This document shows, in pieces, positions 47,804 to 56,274 of a DNA stretch of 64,000 nt. Source of the DNA: Corynebacterium endometrii (lineage in GTDB: Bacteria; Actinomycetota; Actinomycetes; Mycobacteriales; Mycobacteriaceae); assembly GCF_004795735.1 (NCBI RefSeq), contig NZ_CP039247.1, forward strand, positions 1,178,001 to 1,242,000. Direction: 5' to 3'. Each line of letters starts with the position of its first letter. Position 1 is the first letter of the stretch. The notes under the pieces are model-generated. The model was not told the origin of the DNA. It made no database searches and saw nothing but the letters and a program-made list of their open reading frames with translations. Made by a program: the position numbers and the translations under genes.

Positions 47804-48802
47804 GTGAAGGGGATTCGAGGGGTCTGTGCAGCCATCATGGCGTGCTCCCTTTCTTTAATGCTCGTCGCATGTGGTGGGGAAACAACCGGCGATACGGATG
47901 GTGATTCCACTCCAGAATCCGCCGGGGTACAGGCTGAAGGGGCTGTACCTCGCGAGGAGATACAGCACAAGAGCCTAGGGATTCCCCGGTCCTCGCCAAT
48001 CGCGGGCCCGCAGCCAGGTTCCTTTAAACGCATTCACCTGCCCTCTGGGCGCCACTTCATGCTCTTCCTCCCGGAAACCTATGATGCGTCCAAGCAGTGG
48101 CCAATGATCCTGGCCTTCCATGGGTGGAAGGAAACCAGTTGGCAGATATACAAATACAGCCAGCTCTCATCGTCGTACGCGATTACCGTGTACCCGCAGG
48201 GCGAAAAACGGGCGTGGGCTCCGGCGCCGTACGCGGAGACAACGGGCGCCGAAGATGTGCAGTATGTCGAGGACATCATCGATGCACTGCGCGCAACGTA
48301 CACGATTGACGATGACCGCATCTTCGCCGCCGGAATGTCGAATGGCGGCGGCTTCGCCGCGTACCTTGCCTGCCAGCTGCCGAACGTTTTTAACTCAGTG
48401 GCTACCGTTTCCGCGGCCTACTACGAGGCGATCCATAAGGATTGTCAGGGTGAGCCGGTAGGAAGGCTGGACATTCACGGCACGGAAGATCCAATCGTTG
48501 ACTATTACGGTGGGCGCCGGCATGGCGCGCGCTACGTCTCCGTCAACGATGTCCTGGCAATGGATGCGCAGCGAAATCGGTGTGCGTCGGGCGCGACCAC
48601 GGAACGCCTGAGCGATGGTGCGCTGTATCAGACTTGGTCGCAGTGCCAGGCACCGCTTCAGCATGTCCGCATTGGAGGGGGATCACACGTGTGGCCGGGC
48701 GGCACCGCTGACGATACCAATTCGGTGCCCGCCGGATTCGCGACGGATAAAGTGCTCGATTTCTTCGCCGTACCCGGTCGTGCCGAGGGGGCAGAGGACT
48801 GA
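47804..48802 (+). CDS. Lipoprotein esterase, PHB-depolymerase/LpqC-like
   Basis: 332 residues. Lipoprotein signal: basic start, hydrophobic core and lipobox LVAC at about 20-23 followed by GG, so it should be anchored on the outer face of the membrane. A Ser/Thr/Glu linker precedes an alpha/beta hydrolase domain with the nucleophile in GMSNGG (about 177-182), an acid near HGTEDP and a His near GGSHVWPG (about 285). The polyhydroxybutyrate depolymerase/feruloyl esterase family is very broad; the substrate is unknown. GTG start 6 bases after the ABC gene, so probably in its operon. Confidence 0.83.
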   Translation: MKGIRGVCAAIMACSLSLMLVACGGETTGDTDGDSTPESAGVQAEGAVPREEIQHKSLGIPRSSPIAGPQPGSFKRIHLPSGRHFMLFLPETYDASKQWPMILAFHGWKETSWQIYKYSQLSSSYAITVYPQGEKRAWAPAPYAETTGAEDVQYVEDIIDALRATYTIDDDRIFAAGMSNGGGFAAYLACQLPNVFNSVATVSAAYYEAIHKDCQGEPVGRLDIHGTEDPIVDYYGGRRHGARYVSVNDVLAMDAQRNRCASGATTERLSDGALYQTWSQCQAPLQHVRIGGGSHVWPGGTADDTNSVPAGFATDKVLDFFAVPGRAEGAED

Positions 48803-48861
48803 TCAGCGTTTACGATTTATAGCGGCATTTAACGCCGATAGTTAAAGAACGGAGTCTCTAA

Positions 48862-49101
48862 ATGAGCATTATGGATAAAATCGCCCGGCTTCTGAAGACC
48901 AAGCCAGGCCGCAAGATTGCAGATAGCGCGCTTGACAAGGTAGAGCAGGCGGCCAACCAAAAACTAGGCGCTGATAAGGCAGATCAGATTGGCAAGGCAC
49001 GCCGTGAAGTTGATAAGCGCCTGGGCCTCGATGACGATCAAGACCCTCAGGCGGGCAAGGACGTGCCGCCTGCTAACCCCCAGGAAAAGCCTGAGGCCTA
49101 G
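48862..49101 (+). CDS. Small charged protein, MT0933/Rv0909 antitoxin-like
   Basis: 79 residues with ribosome site GGAG before the ATG. Two lysine-rich amphipathic helices (MDKIARLLKT and ALDKVEQAANQKLGADKADQIGKARREVDKRLG) then an acidic, proline-rich tail. The helix pattern resembles the MT0933-type antitoxin family, but no toxin gene is next to it, so the antitoxin label is weak. It may be a stress or nucleic-acid-binding protein instead. Confidence 0.45.
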   Translation: MSIMDKIARLLKTKPGRKIADSALDKVEQAANQKLGADKADQIGKARREVDKRLGLDDDQDPQAGKDVPPANPQEKPEA

Positions 49102-49149
49102 AGGCTTAGTGCGCTACAGCCCAAGGGGGCGACGACCAAATAAATTAAA

Positions 49150-49183
49150 CGCCTGGCCAGAGTTCATCTGACCAGGCGATTTT
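49150..49183. terminator. Bidirectional terminator between the small gene and tRNA-Pro
   Basis: CGCCTGGcCAGA (49150-49161) pairs with TCTGaCCAGGCG (49167-49178); TTTT follows on the plus strand, and on the minus strand the tRNA transcript would run into GTTTAATTTA. It therefore can end both converging transcripts. Confidence 0.75.
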
Positions 49184-49259
49184 GGTCGGGCTAACAGGAT
49201 TTGAACCTGCGACCCCTACACCCCCAGTGTAGTGCGCTACCAAGCTGCGCCATAGCCCG
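49183..49259 (-). tRNA. tRNA-Pro (anticodon GGG)
   Basis: Read on the minus strand: acceptor CGGGCTA pairs with TAGCCCG, anticodon stem CTACA/TGTAG around the loop CTGGGGG (anticodon GGG), T-loop GTTTGAATC, discriminator A, and CCA encoded in the gene (49185-49183). 77 bases with CCA. The GGG anticodon reads CCC and CCU codons. Confidence 0.95.
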
Positions 49260-49339
49260 CCGCTTCCCAACCCGTTGGGATTAGAAGCATCACTATCATA
49301 GCGGACACCTAGGCAACTATCCAAAGCCCACGGTAGAGG

Positions 49340-49753
49340 CTATTCCAGCTCACCGGAACTGTAGAACCAACGGCCATTGGATTTCGAAAAAGTGGAGCGT
49401 TCACGCTGCGAGCCCACAGCGGCCCCTTTGTAGAAGGCTTCGAATTCCACCACGCCCGTATCGTGCAGGGGGCTGCCGTCAACGGTGTCTAGGATATCGA
49501 GCCTGTAGAAGCGGATGGAATCATCCTCAAGGTTGAGATCCACGGGGCGGGTGAGAGGGTCCCACGTCCTCAAGAGGTAATCCTCATCACCGGTTACGAA
49601 GGCGCTAAAACGCGAGCGCATGAGTGTTTCGGCCGTAGGAGCATTCGCCCCCTCATGGAAGCGTTGGCAACATTCCCCGAAGCTTAGACCTGTACCGCAC
49701 GGGCACCGTTGGCCTGAACCGATAGGGCGGTGAACTAGATGATGCCTGGCCAT
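49340..49753 (-). CDS. YchJ-like (UPF0225) protein with SEC-C zinc motif
   Basis: 137 residues. The N-terminal SEC-C motif CPCGTGLSFGECC (about 17-29) supplies zinc ligands; the rest follows the UPF0225/YchJ pattern (RSRFSAFVTGDEDYLLRTW, NTF2-like fold). Function unknown. Its ATG directly follows the TAG stop of the hydrolase-OsmC gene, so the two are one transcript. Confidence 0.85.
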   Translation of the reverse strand: MARHHLVHRPIGSGQRCPCGTGLSFGECCQRFHEGANAPTAETLMRSRFSAFVTGDEDYLLRTWDPLTRPVDLNLEDDSIRFYRLDILDTVDGSPLHDTGVVEFEAFYKGAAVGSQRERSTFSKSNGRWFYSSGELE

Positions 49754-50908
49754 CTAAACGATCACGTCCACGATGGATAGGGTAGTAAGGGTTGACTCGA
49801 TCTGACCCGATTTTGCCGCTTCGGTAAGCAGCTTCCTCTGCGCCGCCTCAAGGTCACCGCTAAGTTCAATGCGCCGTTCATAGGTGTTTCCCTCCACATG
49901 GGTGATCTGAACAACTACATCGTCGAGCTTCATGCCCCGTGCGGCAGCTTTGATGCATTGGGATGTATCGGCCGCCAATGCGGACATCAGCAATCCCATG
50001 GCGGTAAAACCATTGCCCTTGCCACCGTCCTTTTTGAGGCGGTCAACGGTCACGTCCCGGTCATTGTGGCGGACAACCATTCCAAACTTGGTCCCCGCGG
50101 CCTGGTGGCTTCGCGCGGAATCCTCACCGACAGGAGTAGGCACATAGTCTGGGACTATGAACTGCTCAACCCAGGCTCCAATGAGGTCAGCGGCACGCGC
50201 GGCAGAGCCCTGGCGGGTGACCAGGTGGTCGGCCTTGTCGAGGGTAACGAGGGACTTCGGGTAACGGGTGGCTCGGAAGATATTCTGCGCGTTATCGATG
50301 CCGACAGTTTGGTCCAACGGGGAATGGAGGATCATTAACGGCTTGCGTAGCTTTTTCAGGTAGTCCACCGGATTGGTATCGGCTAGGTCTTCCAGGAATT
50401 CGCGGGAAATCCTGAGCTTGCGCCCGCCCAGCACTACCTCAACGGAGCCGTGCTGGTCGGCTTCGCCGATTTTATCGGCGTAGTGAAGCACGGAATGCGC
50501 CGGATCGAACGGGGCCCCGATTGTGGCTACCGCTTTGAGTGACTTGATTTGGCTGGCGGCGGCCAGGGAGGCAGCGCCACCAAGGGAATGGCCGATCAGC
50601 AACTGCGGGGGAGTATAGTTGTCCGCCAACCACTGCGCGGCCGCACCTATGTCGGCGATGTTTTGGCTGAAGCTGGTGTCAGCAAAGTCACCTTCAGACT
50701 GCCCCAAACCGGGAAAGTCAAAGCGCAAGCAGGCGATTCCAAAACTAGTCAGGCGCTTGCACACTCGCGCGGCGCCCGGCGTGTGGCGGGAGCCGGCAAA
50801 GCAGTGGGCAAAAATCGCGAAAGCTCGGGGAGGGGAATCGGGAAAATCGATAGTTCCGGCCATTCCGGTCCCCTTTGAAGAGGGCAACGTCACATTTACG
50901 GATCGCAT
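49754..50908 (-). CDS. Alpha/beta hydrolase fused to an OsmC-like domain
   Basis: 384 residues. N-terminal hydrolase (about 1-255) with oxyanion HCFAG, nucleophile GHSLGG (about 105-110), acid in SPLDQTV and His in DKADHL. C-terminal OsmC-like domain (about 265-384). In OsmC/Ohr proteins a peroxidatic Cys follows the LLLAALGAC segment; here that place reads SALAADTSQC, an Asp instead, and the second Cys of the CPVHRTL segment is also missing. A single Cys occurs three residues later. The fusion is known in other bacteria, function unclear. A TATTGT box 7 bases before the ATG suggests leaderless transcription; secA2 is divergent. Confidence 0.86.
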   Translation of the reverse strand: MRSVNVTLPSSKGTGMAGTIDFPDSPPRAFAIFAHCFAGSRHTPGAARVCKRLTSFGIACLRFDFPGLGQSEGDFADTSFSQNIADIGAAAQWLADNYTPPQLLIGHSLGGAASLAAASQIKSLKAVATIGAPFDPAHSVLHYADKIGEADQHGSVEVVLGGRKLRISREFLEDLADTNPVDYLKKLRKPLMILHSPLDQTVGIDNAQNIFRATRYPKSLVTLDKADHLVTRQGSAARAADLIGAWVEQFIVPDYVPTPVGEDSARSHQAAGTKFGMVVRHNDRDVTVDRLKKDGGKGNGFTAMGLLMSALAADTSQCIKAAARGMKLDDVVVQITHVEGNTYERRIELSGDLEAAQRKLLTEAAKSGQIESTLTTLSIVDVIV

Positions 50909-51008
50909 ACGTACTACAATAGCCAGCCCACTGTCGCCGCGTCACGAAAAGATTGGCTACAGTCTATTAGGAATAAGAACTCTTTGCTGAAAGGACTCCG
51001 GCGTCGCA

Positions 51009-53300
51009 ATGGCAGGTTTTAACTGGTTCTGGAAAGCCATGGGGGCTCAGACGGAGCGCAACAGTAAAAAATCCAAAGCAATCGTTACCGATTCGCTTAA
51101 AGCGACGGCTGCCTTGAGCCAGCTCTCTGATGCTGAGGTAGCCAAGGCAGCTCGGAAATCTGTCAAAGATGGCGATATTGCTGACAAGGCTCAGTTTCTA
51201 GCTGCGCTCTCGGTGGCTTCCGAACGCCGGCTCGGATTAGCCCCGTTCCACGTCCAATCCCAGGGCGTGTTACGCCTGCTAGAGGGCGACGTTATCCAAA
51301 TGGCAACCGGAGAAGGTAAGACCCTGGTTGGGGCCATGGCTGCCACGGGCTTCGCGCTTACCGGCAAACGGGTCCACGTAGTTACGGTCAACGACTATCT
51401 CGCTGGGCGTGACGCCGAGTGGATGCGCCCGCTCGTGGAGTTTTTTGGTCTCAGCGTCGCATCCGTAACTGAGAAGATGGACTCTAGCGCTCGGCGGGAG
51501 GCATACCTTTCCAACATCATCTACGCCCCAGTAAACGAGCTAGGCTTCGACGTTCTCCGCGACAATCAGATCACGGACCGGCGCGAAGCGGTGCAGGCCC
51601 GCGCCGATGTCGCCATCGTGGACGAGGCCGATTCTGTACTGGTTGATGAGGCATTAGTCCCGCTCGTCTTGGCCGGAAACCGCCCAGGCGAGGCGCCTAC
51701 GGGTCAGATAACCAACGTGGTCTCACGCCTGCGGGAAGACGTGGATTACTCCACCGACCCGGACGGTCGCGCCGTGTCGCTAACGGAGCACGGAGCCCGC
51801 CGGGTAGAGCGCGAATTGGGGATTGACTCTCTTTATTCAGAAGGCAATATTGGCACAGTACTTGTGAAGGTTAACCTGGCCCTTCACGCCAAAGCCTTGC
51901 TGATTCGAGACATTCATTACATCGTCAGCGAAGGCAAGCTCCAGCTTATCGACGCCTCCCGCGGGCGCGTAGCCGATCTGCAACGCTGGCCGGATGGTCT
52001 CCAAGCAGCGGTCGAGGCTAAGGAAGGGCTGGAGGTTTCGGAGGGCGGCCGAATCCTGGACACTATTACTTTGCAAGAGCTCATGCGCCGTTACCCGCTG
52101 GTGTGCGGGATGACCGGCACTGCGGTAGAGGCCACCGATCAGCTGCGCCAATTCTACGATCTTCATGTCTCAGTCATCGACCGCAACGATGAGCTCAGAA
52201 GGCTCGATGAATCAGACCGCATTTATGCCACCGTCGATGAAAAGAACCGAGCGATAGTCGAGGAGATTGCTCATCTCCACGAAAGCGGCCAACCAGTCCT
52301 AGTAGGAACCCACGACGTGGCGGAGTCTGAGGCCCTTGCCGAGGTGCTTCGAGAGCGAGGTATTTCGGTAAACGTGCTCAATGCTAAAAACGATGCCGAG
52401 GAGGCCCGCATCGTGGCTGAGGCGGGTGAAGTGGGTCAGGTGACCGTATCCACGCAAATGGCCGGCCGAGGAACCGATATCAAGCTGGGGGGTGCGGATG
52501 AGGCCGATAAGGCGGCGGTTGTGGACCTTGGCGGCCTCGCCGTCATTGGTACATCCCGCCACCGTAGTTCACGATTGGATAACCAGCTTCGCGGCCGCGC
52601 CGGACGTCAGGGCGATCCTGGGCTATCCGTGTTCTTCGTCTCACTGGAAGATGACGTAGTCTCCCAAGGCGGTGCAGGGGAGACGATAAGTGCGCAACCC
52701 GATGAAACCGGAAGGATTGAATCCAAACGCGTCAGCGACTTTGTAGCCCATTGCCAGCGAGTCACCGAGGGGCAGCTGTTGGAGATCCATGCCCAAACAT
52801 GGAAATACAATCAACTGCTTGCCGATCAGCGCGTCATTGTCGATGAGCGCCGCGCAAAGCTCTTGGACACCGATCAGGCTTGGCTGGAACTTATGCAGCG
52901 CGCACCGCAACGCGCAGATGAGCTCGATGCCTTGCCCGAGAGCATTAAAGAATCTGCCGCACGCGAGGTGATGCTCTACCACCTGGACTTGGCATGGGCG
53001 GACCACCTGGAGTTAATGGATGACGTCCGCGAATCCATTCACCTACGCGCTATCGCGCGTGAGACACCCATTGATGAATATCATCGCATAGCGGTGCGCG
53101 AATTCAAGGAGCTTGCCCAGCGTGCGGTCGATAGTGCGGTGGAGACTTTCGAAACGGTTGAAATTGACCAAGATGGTGCCCATCTCGAGGACCACGGCCT
53201 GTCCCGCCCGAGCGCAACCTGGACATATATGGTTTCCGATAACCCGCTAGCGGGATCAGGAAACTCGGCCATTGCCGGCATCGGCAACCTGTTCCGTTAG
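51009..53300 (+). CDS. secA2: Accessory secretion ATPase SecA2
   Basis: 763 residues, shorter than housekeeping SecA (about 840-950) and lacking its long C-terminal linker and zinc tail. Walker A MATGEGKTLV (about 98-107), DEAD-type VDEADSVLVDEA (about 206-217), a preprotein cross-linking region, and the second RecA-like domain with VSTQMAGRGTDIKLGG (about 481-496) and HRSSRLDNQLRGRAGRQGDPG. It exports a subset of proteins. Context (odhI, ftsR next) is that of mycobacterial and corynebacterial secA2. A TACAGT/TATTAG region upstream holds the likely promoter. Confidence 0.93.
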   Translation: MAGFNWFWKAMGAQTERNSKKSKAIVTDSLKATAALSQLSDAEVAKAARKSVKDGDIADKAQFLAALSVASERRLGLAPFHVQSQGVLRLLEGDVIQMATGEGKTLVGAMAATGFALTGKRVHVVTVNDYLAGRDAEWMRPLVEFFGLSVASVTEKMDSSARREAYLSNIIYAPVNELGFDVLRDNQITDRREAVQARADVAIVDEADSVLVDEALVPLVLAGNRPGEAPTGQITNVVSRLREDVDYSTDPDGRAVSLTEHGARRVERELGIDSLYSEGNIGTVLVKVNLALHAKALLIRDIHYIVSEGKLQLIDASRGRVADLQRWPDGLQAAVEAKEGLEVSEGGRILDTITLQELMRRYPLVCGMTGTAVEATDQLRQFYDLHVSVIDRNDELRRLDESDRIYATVDEKNRAIVEEIAHLHESGQPVLVGTHDVAESEALAEVLRERGISVNVLNAKNDAEEARIVAEAGEVGQVTVSTQMAGRGTDIKLGGADEADKAAVVDLGGLAVIGTSRHRSSRLDNQLRGRAGRQGDPGLSVFFVSLEDDVVSQGGAGETISAQPDETGRIESKRVSDFVAHCQRVTEGQLLEIHAQTWKYNQLLADQRVIVDERRAKLLDTDQAWLELMQRAPQRADELDALPESIKESAAREVMLYHLDLAWADHLELMDDVRESIHLRAIARETPIDEYHRIAVREFKELAQRAVDSAVETFETVEIDQDGAHLEDHGLSRPSATWTYMVSDNPLAGSGNSAIAGIGNLFR

Positions 53301-53342
53301 TTTAATTCTCCGCCGACTAGCACCCTTGGGGCGATAAGTCGC

Positions 53343-53348
53343 TATGAT
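53343..53348 (+). promoter_or_regulatory. -10 box (TATGAT) before odhI
   Basis: TATGAT about 41 bases before the odhI ATG, giving a short leader with GGAGG (53378-53382) 6 bases from the start. A matching -35 is not clear. Confidence 0.45.
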
Positions 53349-53388
53349 TGAAATAGTTATTTTGAGTCCGACCAATCGGAGGTAAACA

Positions 53389-53823
53389 ATGAGCGAAAAC
53401 ACCGGCACTCCAGAGCCGCAGGTAGAAACCACTTCTGTATTCCGTGCAGACCTGCTCAAGGAGATGGAAAACGGCGCTGGCGCTGGCAAGGACACCTCCA
53501 CGGCTGGCGCAGATAACCTGCCAGAGGGCCAGGCGCTTCTCGTTGTAAAGCGCGGGCCTAACGCGGGCGCACGCTTCCTACTAGACCAGCCAACCACCAC
53601 CGCGGGACGCCACCCAGAGGCGGATATTTTCCTAGACGATGTCACGGTTTCCCGCCGCCACGCTGAGTTTCGGATTGATGGCGATAAGTTCGAGGTAGTA
53701 GACGTGGGATCCCTTAACGGAACGTACGTCAACCGCGAGCCACGCAACTCCCAGGTGCTCGAGGTGGGTGACGAGATTCAGATCGGTAAGTTCCGCTTGG
53801 TATTCATCGCCAATCAGAAGTAG
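53389..53823 (+). CDS. odhI: OdhI/GarA, FHA-domain regulator of 2-oxoglutarate metabolism
   Basis: 144 residues. Unphosphorylated OdhI inhibits 2-oxoglutarate dehydrogenase; phosphorylation by PknG and other kinases relieves it. The ETTSVF motif at 13-18 holds the paired phosphorylation sites Thr14 and Thr15. The FHA domain (about 45-140) has the ligand-binding GRH (about 74-76), SRRH (about 88-91) and NGTYVN (about 110-115). GGAGG precedes the ATG. Location between secA2 and ftsR is conserved. Confidence 0.96.
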   Translation: MSENTGTPEPQVETTSVFRADLLKEMENGAGAGKDTSTAGADNLPEGQALLVVKRGPNAGARFLLDQPTTTAGRHPEADIFLDDVTVSRRHAEFRIDGDKFEVVDVGSLNGTYVNREPRNSQVLEVGDEIQIGKFRLVFIANQK

Positions 53824-53847
53824 ATTTAAATTCCTACATGACCCCCA

Positions 53848-53886
53848 TCAAGTGCACTCATCTTCGCCTAGATTGAGCGCACTTGA
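53848..53886. repeat. Long inverted repeat between odhI and ftsR
   Basis: TCAAGTGCACTCA (53848-53860) faces TGAGCGCACTTGA (53874-53886), 12 of 13 positions paired, with a 13-base loop. No T-run follows, so it is either a weak terminator of odhI or a regulatory site for ftsR. Confidence 0.6.
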
Positions 53887-53946
53887 CGTGCAAATTCCCT
53901 CGACCCTCCCAGTCCGGTTCTATCAGGTTTGCGAGCAGTATCCACA

Positions 53947-54693
53947 GTGAACGCAGTAGCTAAGTCATCAGCAGCGGTGCGCCCTAAAAAGGGCAAGGGC
54001 ACCAAGGTTAAGACCATGTCCATTGGCGTGGTACTTGAAACCCTCAACAAGCAGTTCCCAGACGTGACTGTGTCGAAAATCCGTTTCTTGGAGTCCGAGG
54101 GGCTAATCACCCCGCAGCGAACCGCATCGGGATACCGCCGCTTTACCCAGGATGACGTGGACCGTCTCCGCTACATCCTGACCACCCAGCGCGATAACTA
54201 CACGCCTTTAAAGGTCATCCGTGAGCAGCTAGAGGCCATGGATTCTGGTCAGGTGACGGCCATTGTGGGGGCCGGCCAGGCAGAAACGCTCGTATCCGCG
54301 GATCAATTCAGGGCGCCAGTAGCAACGCGACTCACTGATGGAGATGTGGCGGACCAATCTGGGGCGACGGTTGACCAGGTCGCTAGTTTGGTCAAAATTG
54401 GTCTCATTAAACCGGACGCCTCCGGATTTTTCACCGCCGATGACGTTAGCATCGTATCGGCCGCCAACGCCCTCGAAGCCTTTGGCTTTGATTCCCGCCA
54501 GCTCAAGAGCCTGAAGAATAACGCCGCCCGCCAGGCGGATCTGATCACCCAGGTTGCCTCGCCGGTTGCCAATTCCAAGTCTGACAACGCTCGGCAGCAG
54601 GCTGAGGAATTATCCTCCCAGATCACCGCCTTGGTGATTTCGCTTCACGCAACCTTGGTCAAGACCGATCTGCGCCGCGAGTTTGACGTTTAA
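53947..54693 (+). CDS. ftsR: FtsR, MerR-type activator of ftsZ
   Basis: 248 residues from GTG 53947. Basic tail then a MerR winged helix: SIGVVLETLNKQFPDVTVSKIRFLESEGLITPQRTASGYRRFTQDDVDRLRYI (about 26-78). In C. glutamicum the ortholog at this locus (Cg1631, FtsR) activates ftsZ. No effector-binding domain of the metal-sensing kind is seen; the C-terminal part is helical. The open frame extends 6 codons upstream to a TTG. GTG is the more likely start. Confidence 0.88.
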   Translation: MNAVAKSSAAVRPKKGKGTKVKTMSIGVVLETLNKQFPDVTVSKIRFLESEGLITPQRTASGYRRFTQDDVDRLRYILTTQRDNYTPLKVIREQLEAMDSGQVTAIVGAGQAETLVSADQFRAPVATRLTDGDVADQSGATVDQVASLVKIGLIKPDASGFFTADDVSIVSAANALEAFGFDSRQLKSLKNNAARQADLITQVASPVANSKSDNARQQAEELSSQITALVISLHATLVKTDLRREFDV

Positions 54694-54750
54694 TCCGCTC
54701 TCGGCCGGGGCCTGCACCTTTAACGTTTTCGCCTGAGGAGACTCCGTATC

Positions 54751-55377
54751 ATGTCAGCGATCCAACTCGAATTCCACGGCGTACGCATCGCGCAGCCCGA
54801 GGAATTCTTCTGCGCGGTTCTGCGCGTACCTGCCAGTGGAAAGATCATCCCGGTGTGGATGGCCCCCGTCGAGGGAGGCAAGCTAGCCGCCCGGCAGCAG
54901 GGTTACTCCGCGCGCCGTCCTGACACCCATGACCTTCTCATCGGGATGCTCGAGGCCCAGGGAGGTATTGAGGAGATCCTCATAAGCAGCTACTACGAGG
55001 GCGTGTTTATAGCCGATGTGCTTACAACCGCCGGCGAAACACTGGATGCTCGGCTATCTGATGCCTTGGTTCTGTCCGAGCACTTCGATGTGCCCATCTC
55101 CATCGACGAAGAGCTGGCCGGGCAAGTCGCCGTTTATGCTAGCCAGGATGACCTCCTGGAGTATCTAGATCTCGATCTGCCTACCCCCGAGGGGGCGGAT
55201 GCTTCAAACGACGAAAGAGGCCTATACGACGCAGAGTCTGCATCCGGAAACGCCGAGGATGATGCGGCTTTTAGCGAAATGATGCGCTCGTTGGGCATGT
55301 CAGAAGAAGACTTCTTATCCGAAGATGATGGGGACGATGATGGCGATGCGGGTGTGACTGGAGATGCGAACCGTTAA
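54751..55377 (+). CDS. Bifunctional nuclease family protein (DUF151)
   Basis: 208 residues. The DUF151 fold covers about 1-140 (VWMAPVEGGKLAARQQGYSARRPDTHDLLIGMLEAQGG; SDALVLSEHFDVPI), as in the M. tuberculosis gene Rv1829 and plant bifunctional nucleases. An acidic, low-complexity tail rich in Asp, Glu and Ser follows (about 145-208). Role unknown. Between two MerR genes in a conserved block. Confidence 0.8.
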   Translation: MSAIQLEFHGVRIAQPEEFFCAVLRVPASGKIIPVWMAPVEGGKLAARQQGYSARRPDTHDLLIGMLEAQGGIEEILISSYYEGVFIADVLTTAGETLDARLSDALVLSEHFDVPISIDEELAGQVAVYASQDDLLEYLDLDLPTPEGADASNDERGLYDAESASGNAEDDAAFSEMMRSLGMSEEDFLSEDDGDDDGDAGVTGDANR

Positions 55378-55385
55378 TCCGGAGT

Positions 55386-55465
55386 CTAAAGTTAAAGTCG
55401 AGCTTTAGAGTTACGGCGTGTTGCTCCTGTTGGGGTTGACGACCGGTTATCCTTGACTTTAAATA
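55386..55465 (+). promoter_or_regulatory. Candidate operator and promoter before the second MerR gene
   Basis: TTAAAGTC (55392-55399) and its exact reverse complement GACTTTAA (55455-55462) flank the region, and CTAAAG/CTTTAG (55386-55391 and 55402-55407) form a further inverted pair. A -35 TTGACG at 55436 with a -10-like TTAAAT at 55459 would place one half-site on the promoter. This layout suggests autoregulation by the MerR protein. Confidence 0.4.
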
Positions 55466-55508
55466 AAGCCAAACAATGGCTTCAGATAAATGACATCGGA
55501 GTAATTAC

Positions 55509-56072
55509 GTGAGCATCGAAAACAACAACCCTTCCCAGACTTACGTTCAGGAATCCCTGTTCGATGTAGGACCAGACGAAGAGGTTGGCTACCGCGTGCC
55601 AATCGCCTGCCAGGTAGCCGGCATCACCTACCGCCAGCTTGATTACTGGGCAAGGACCAACCTGGTCAATCCATCCATCCGCACCGCCCACGGTTCCGGC
55701 TCCCAGCGCCTGTATTCTTTCCGTGACGTTCTAGTGCTCAAGATCGTCAAGCGCCTGCTCGATACTGGAATCTCCCTTCAGAATATCCGTCTGGCAGTAG
55801 ATTCCCTTCGCGACCGCGGTGTGAGTGACCTTGCGGAACTAACCCTCGTCTCGGACGGCACTACCGTTTATGAGTGCCGCTCCAATGACGAAGTAATTGA
55901 CCTGCTCGCCGGCGGCCAGGGCGTATTTGGAATCGCGGTCCCGGGCATCATGAAGGAGCTCTCCGGTACCATCTCCGCTTTCCCAGCCGAGCGTGTAGAT
56001 TCCCTTGAGGGCGAGGCCACGGTTGTTGGCATGGATGAACTCGCAGCTCGTCGCCAGCGTAAGACTTCTTAA
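55509..56072 (+). CDS. MerR-family regulator (Rv1830-like)
   Basis: 187 residues from GTG 55509. MerR helix-turn-helix: GYRVPIACQVAGITYRQLDYWARTNLVNPSIRTAHGSGSQRLYSFRDVLVLKIVKRLLDTGISLQNIRLAVDSL is abbreviated here as residues about 27-100, with YRQLDYW as recognition helix. The C-terminal part (about 110-187) is specific to this actinobacterial group. The regulon is unknown. The gene stands at the end of the secA2-odhI-ftsR block and has its own promoter region. Confidence 0.85.
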   Translation: MSIENNNPSQTYVQESLFDVGPDEEVGYRVPIACQVAGITYRQLDYWARTNLVNPSIRTAHGSGSQRLYSFRDVLVLKIVKRLLDTGISLQNIRLAVDSLRDRGVSDLAELTLVSDGTTVYECRSNDEVIDLLAGGQGVFGIAVPGIMKELSGTISAFPAERVDSLEGEATVVGMDELAARRQRKTS

Positions 56073-56100
56073 ACCGCACTTTAAGGCTCATATTTAATCC

Positions 56101-56143
56101 AAGCCGCTATCTCTAAGCTCACGAGAGATAGCGGCTTTCTTCT
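56101..56143 (+). terminator. Intrinsic terminator after the MerR gene
   Basis: AAGCCGCTATCTCT (56101-56114) pairs with AGAGATAGCGGCTT (56124-56137), followed by TCTTCTT. Confidence 0.85.
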
Positions 56144-56210
56144 TCCCCGCATTATTGAACCTGCGCGCTAACGTGCAGCTTGCTCATCGGCAAGTGCCTT
56201 AGGGGTGAAA

Positions 56211-56247
56211 TAAAAGCCACCGACCCTCCCAGTGAAGGGTCAGTGGC
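56211..56247 (-). terminator. Intrinsic terminator of the vWA-like gene
   Basis: On the minus strand AGCCACTGACCCT (56247-56235) pairs with AGGGTCGGTGGCT (56227-56215), one mismatch, followed by TTTTATTTC. It lies 27 bases after the stop at 56275. Confidence 0.8.
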
Positions 56248-56274
56248 TCCGGTTTTAGAAGCTCGGCACTTCGA

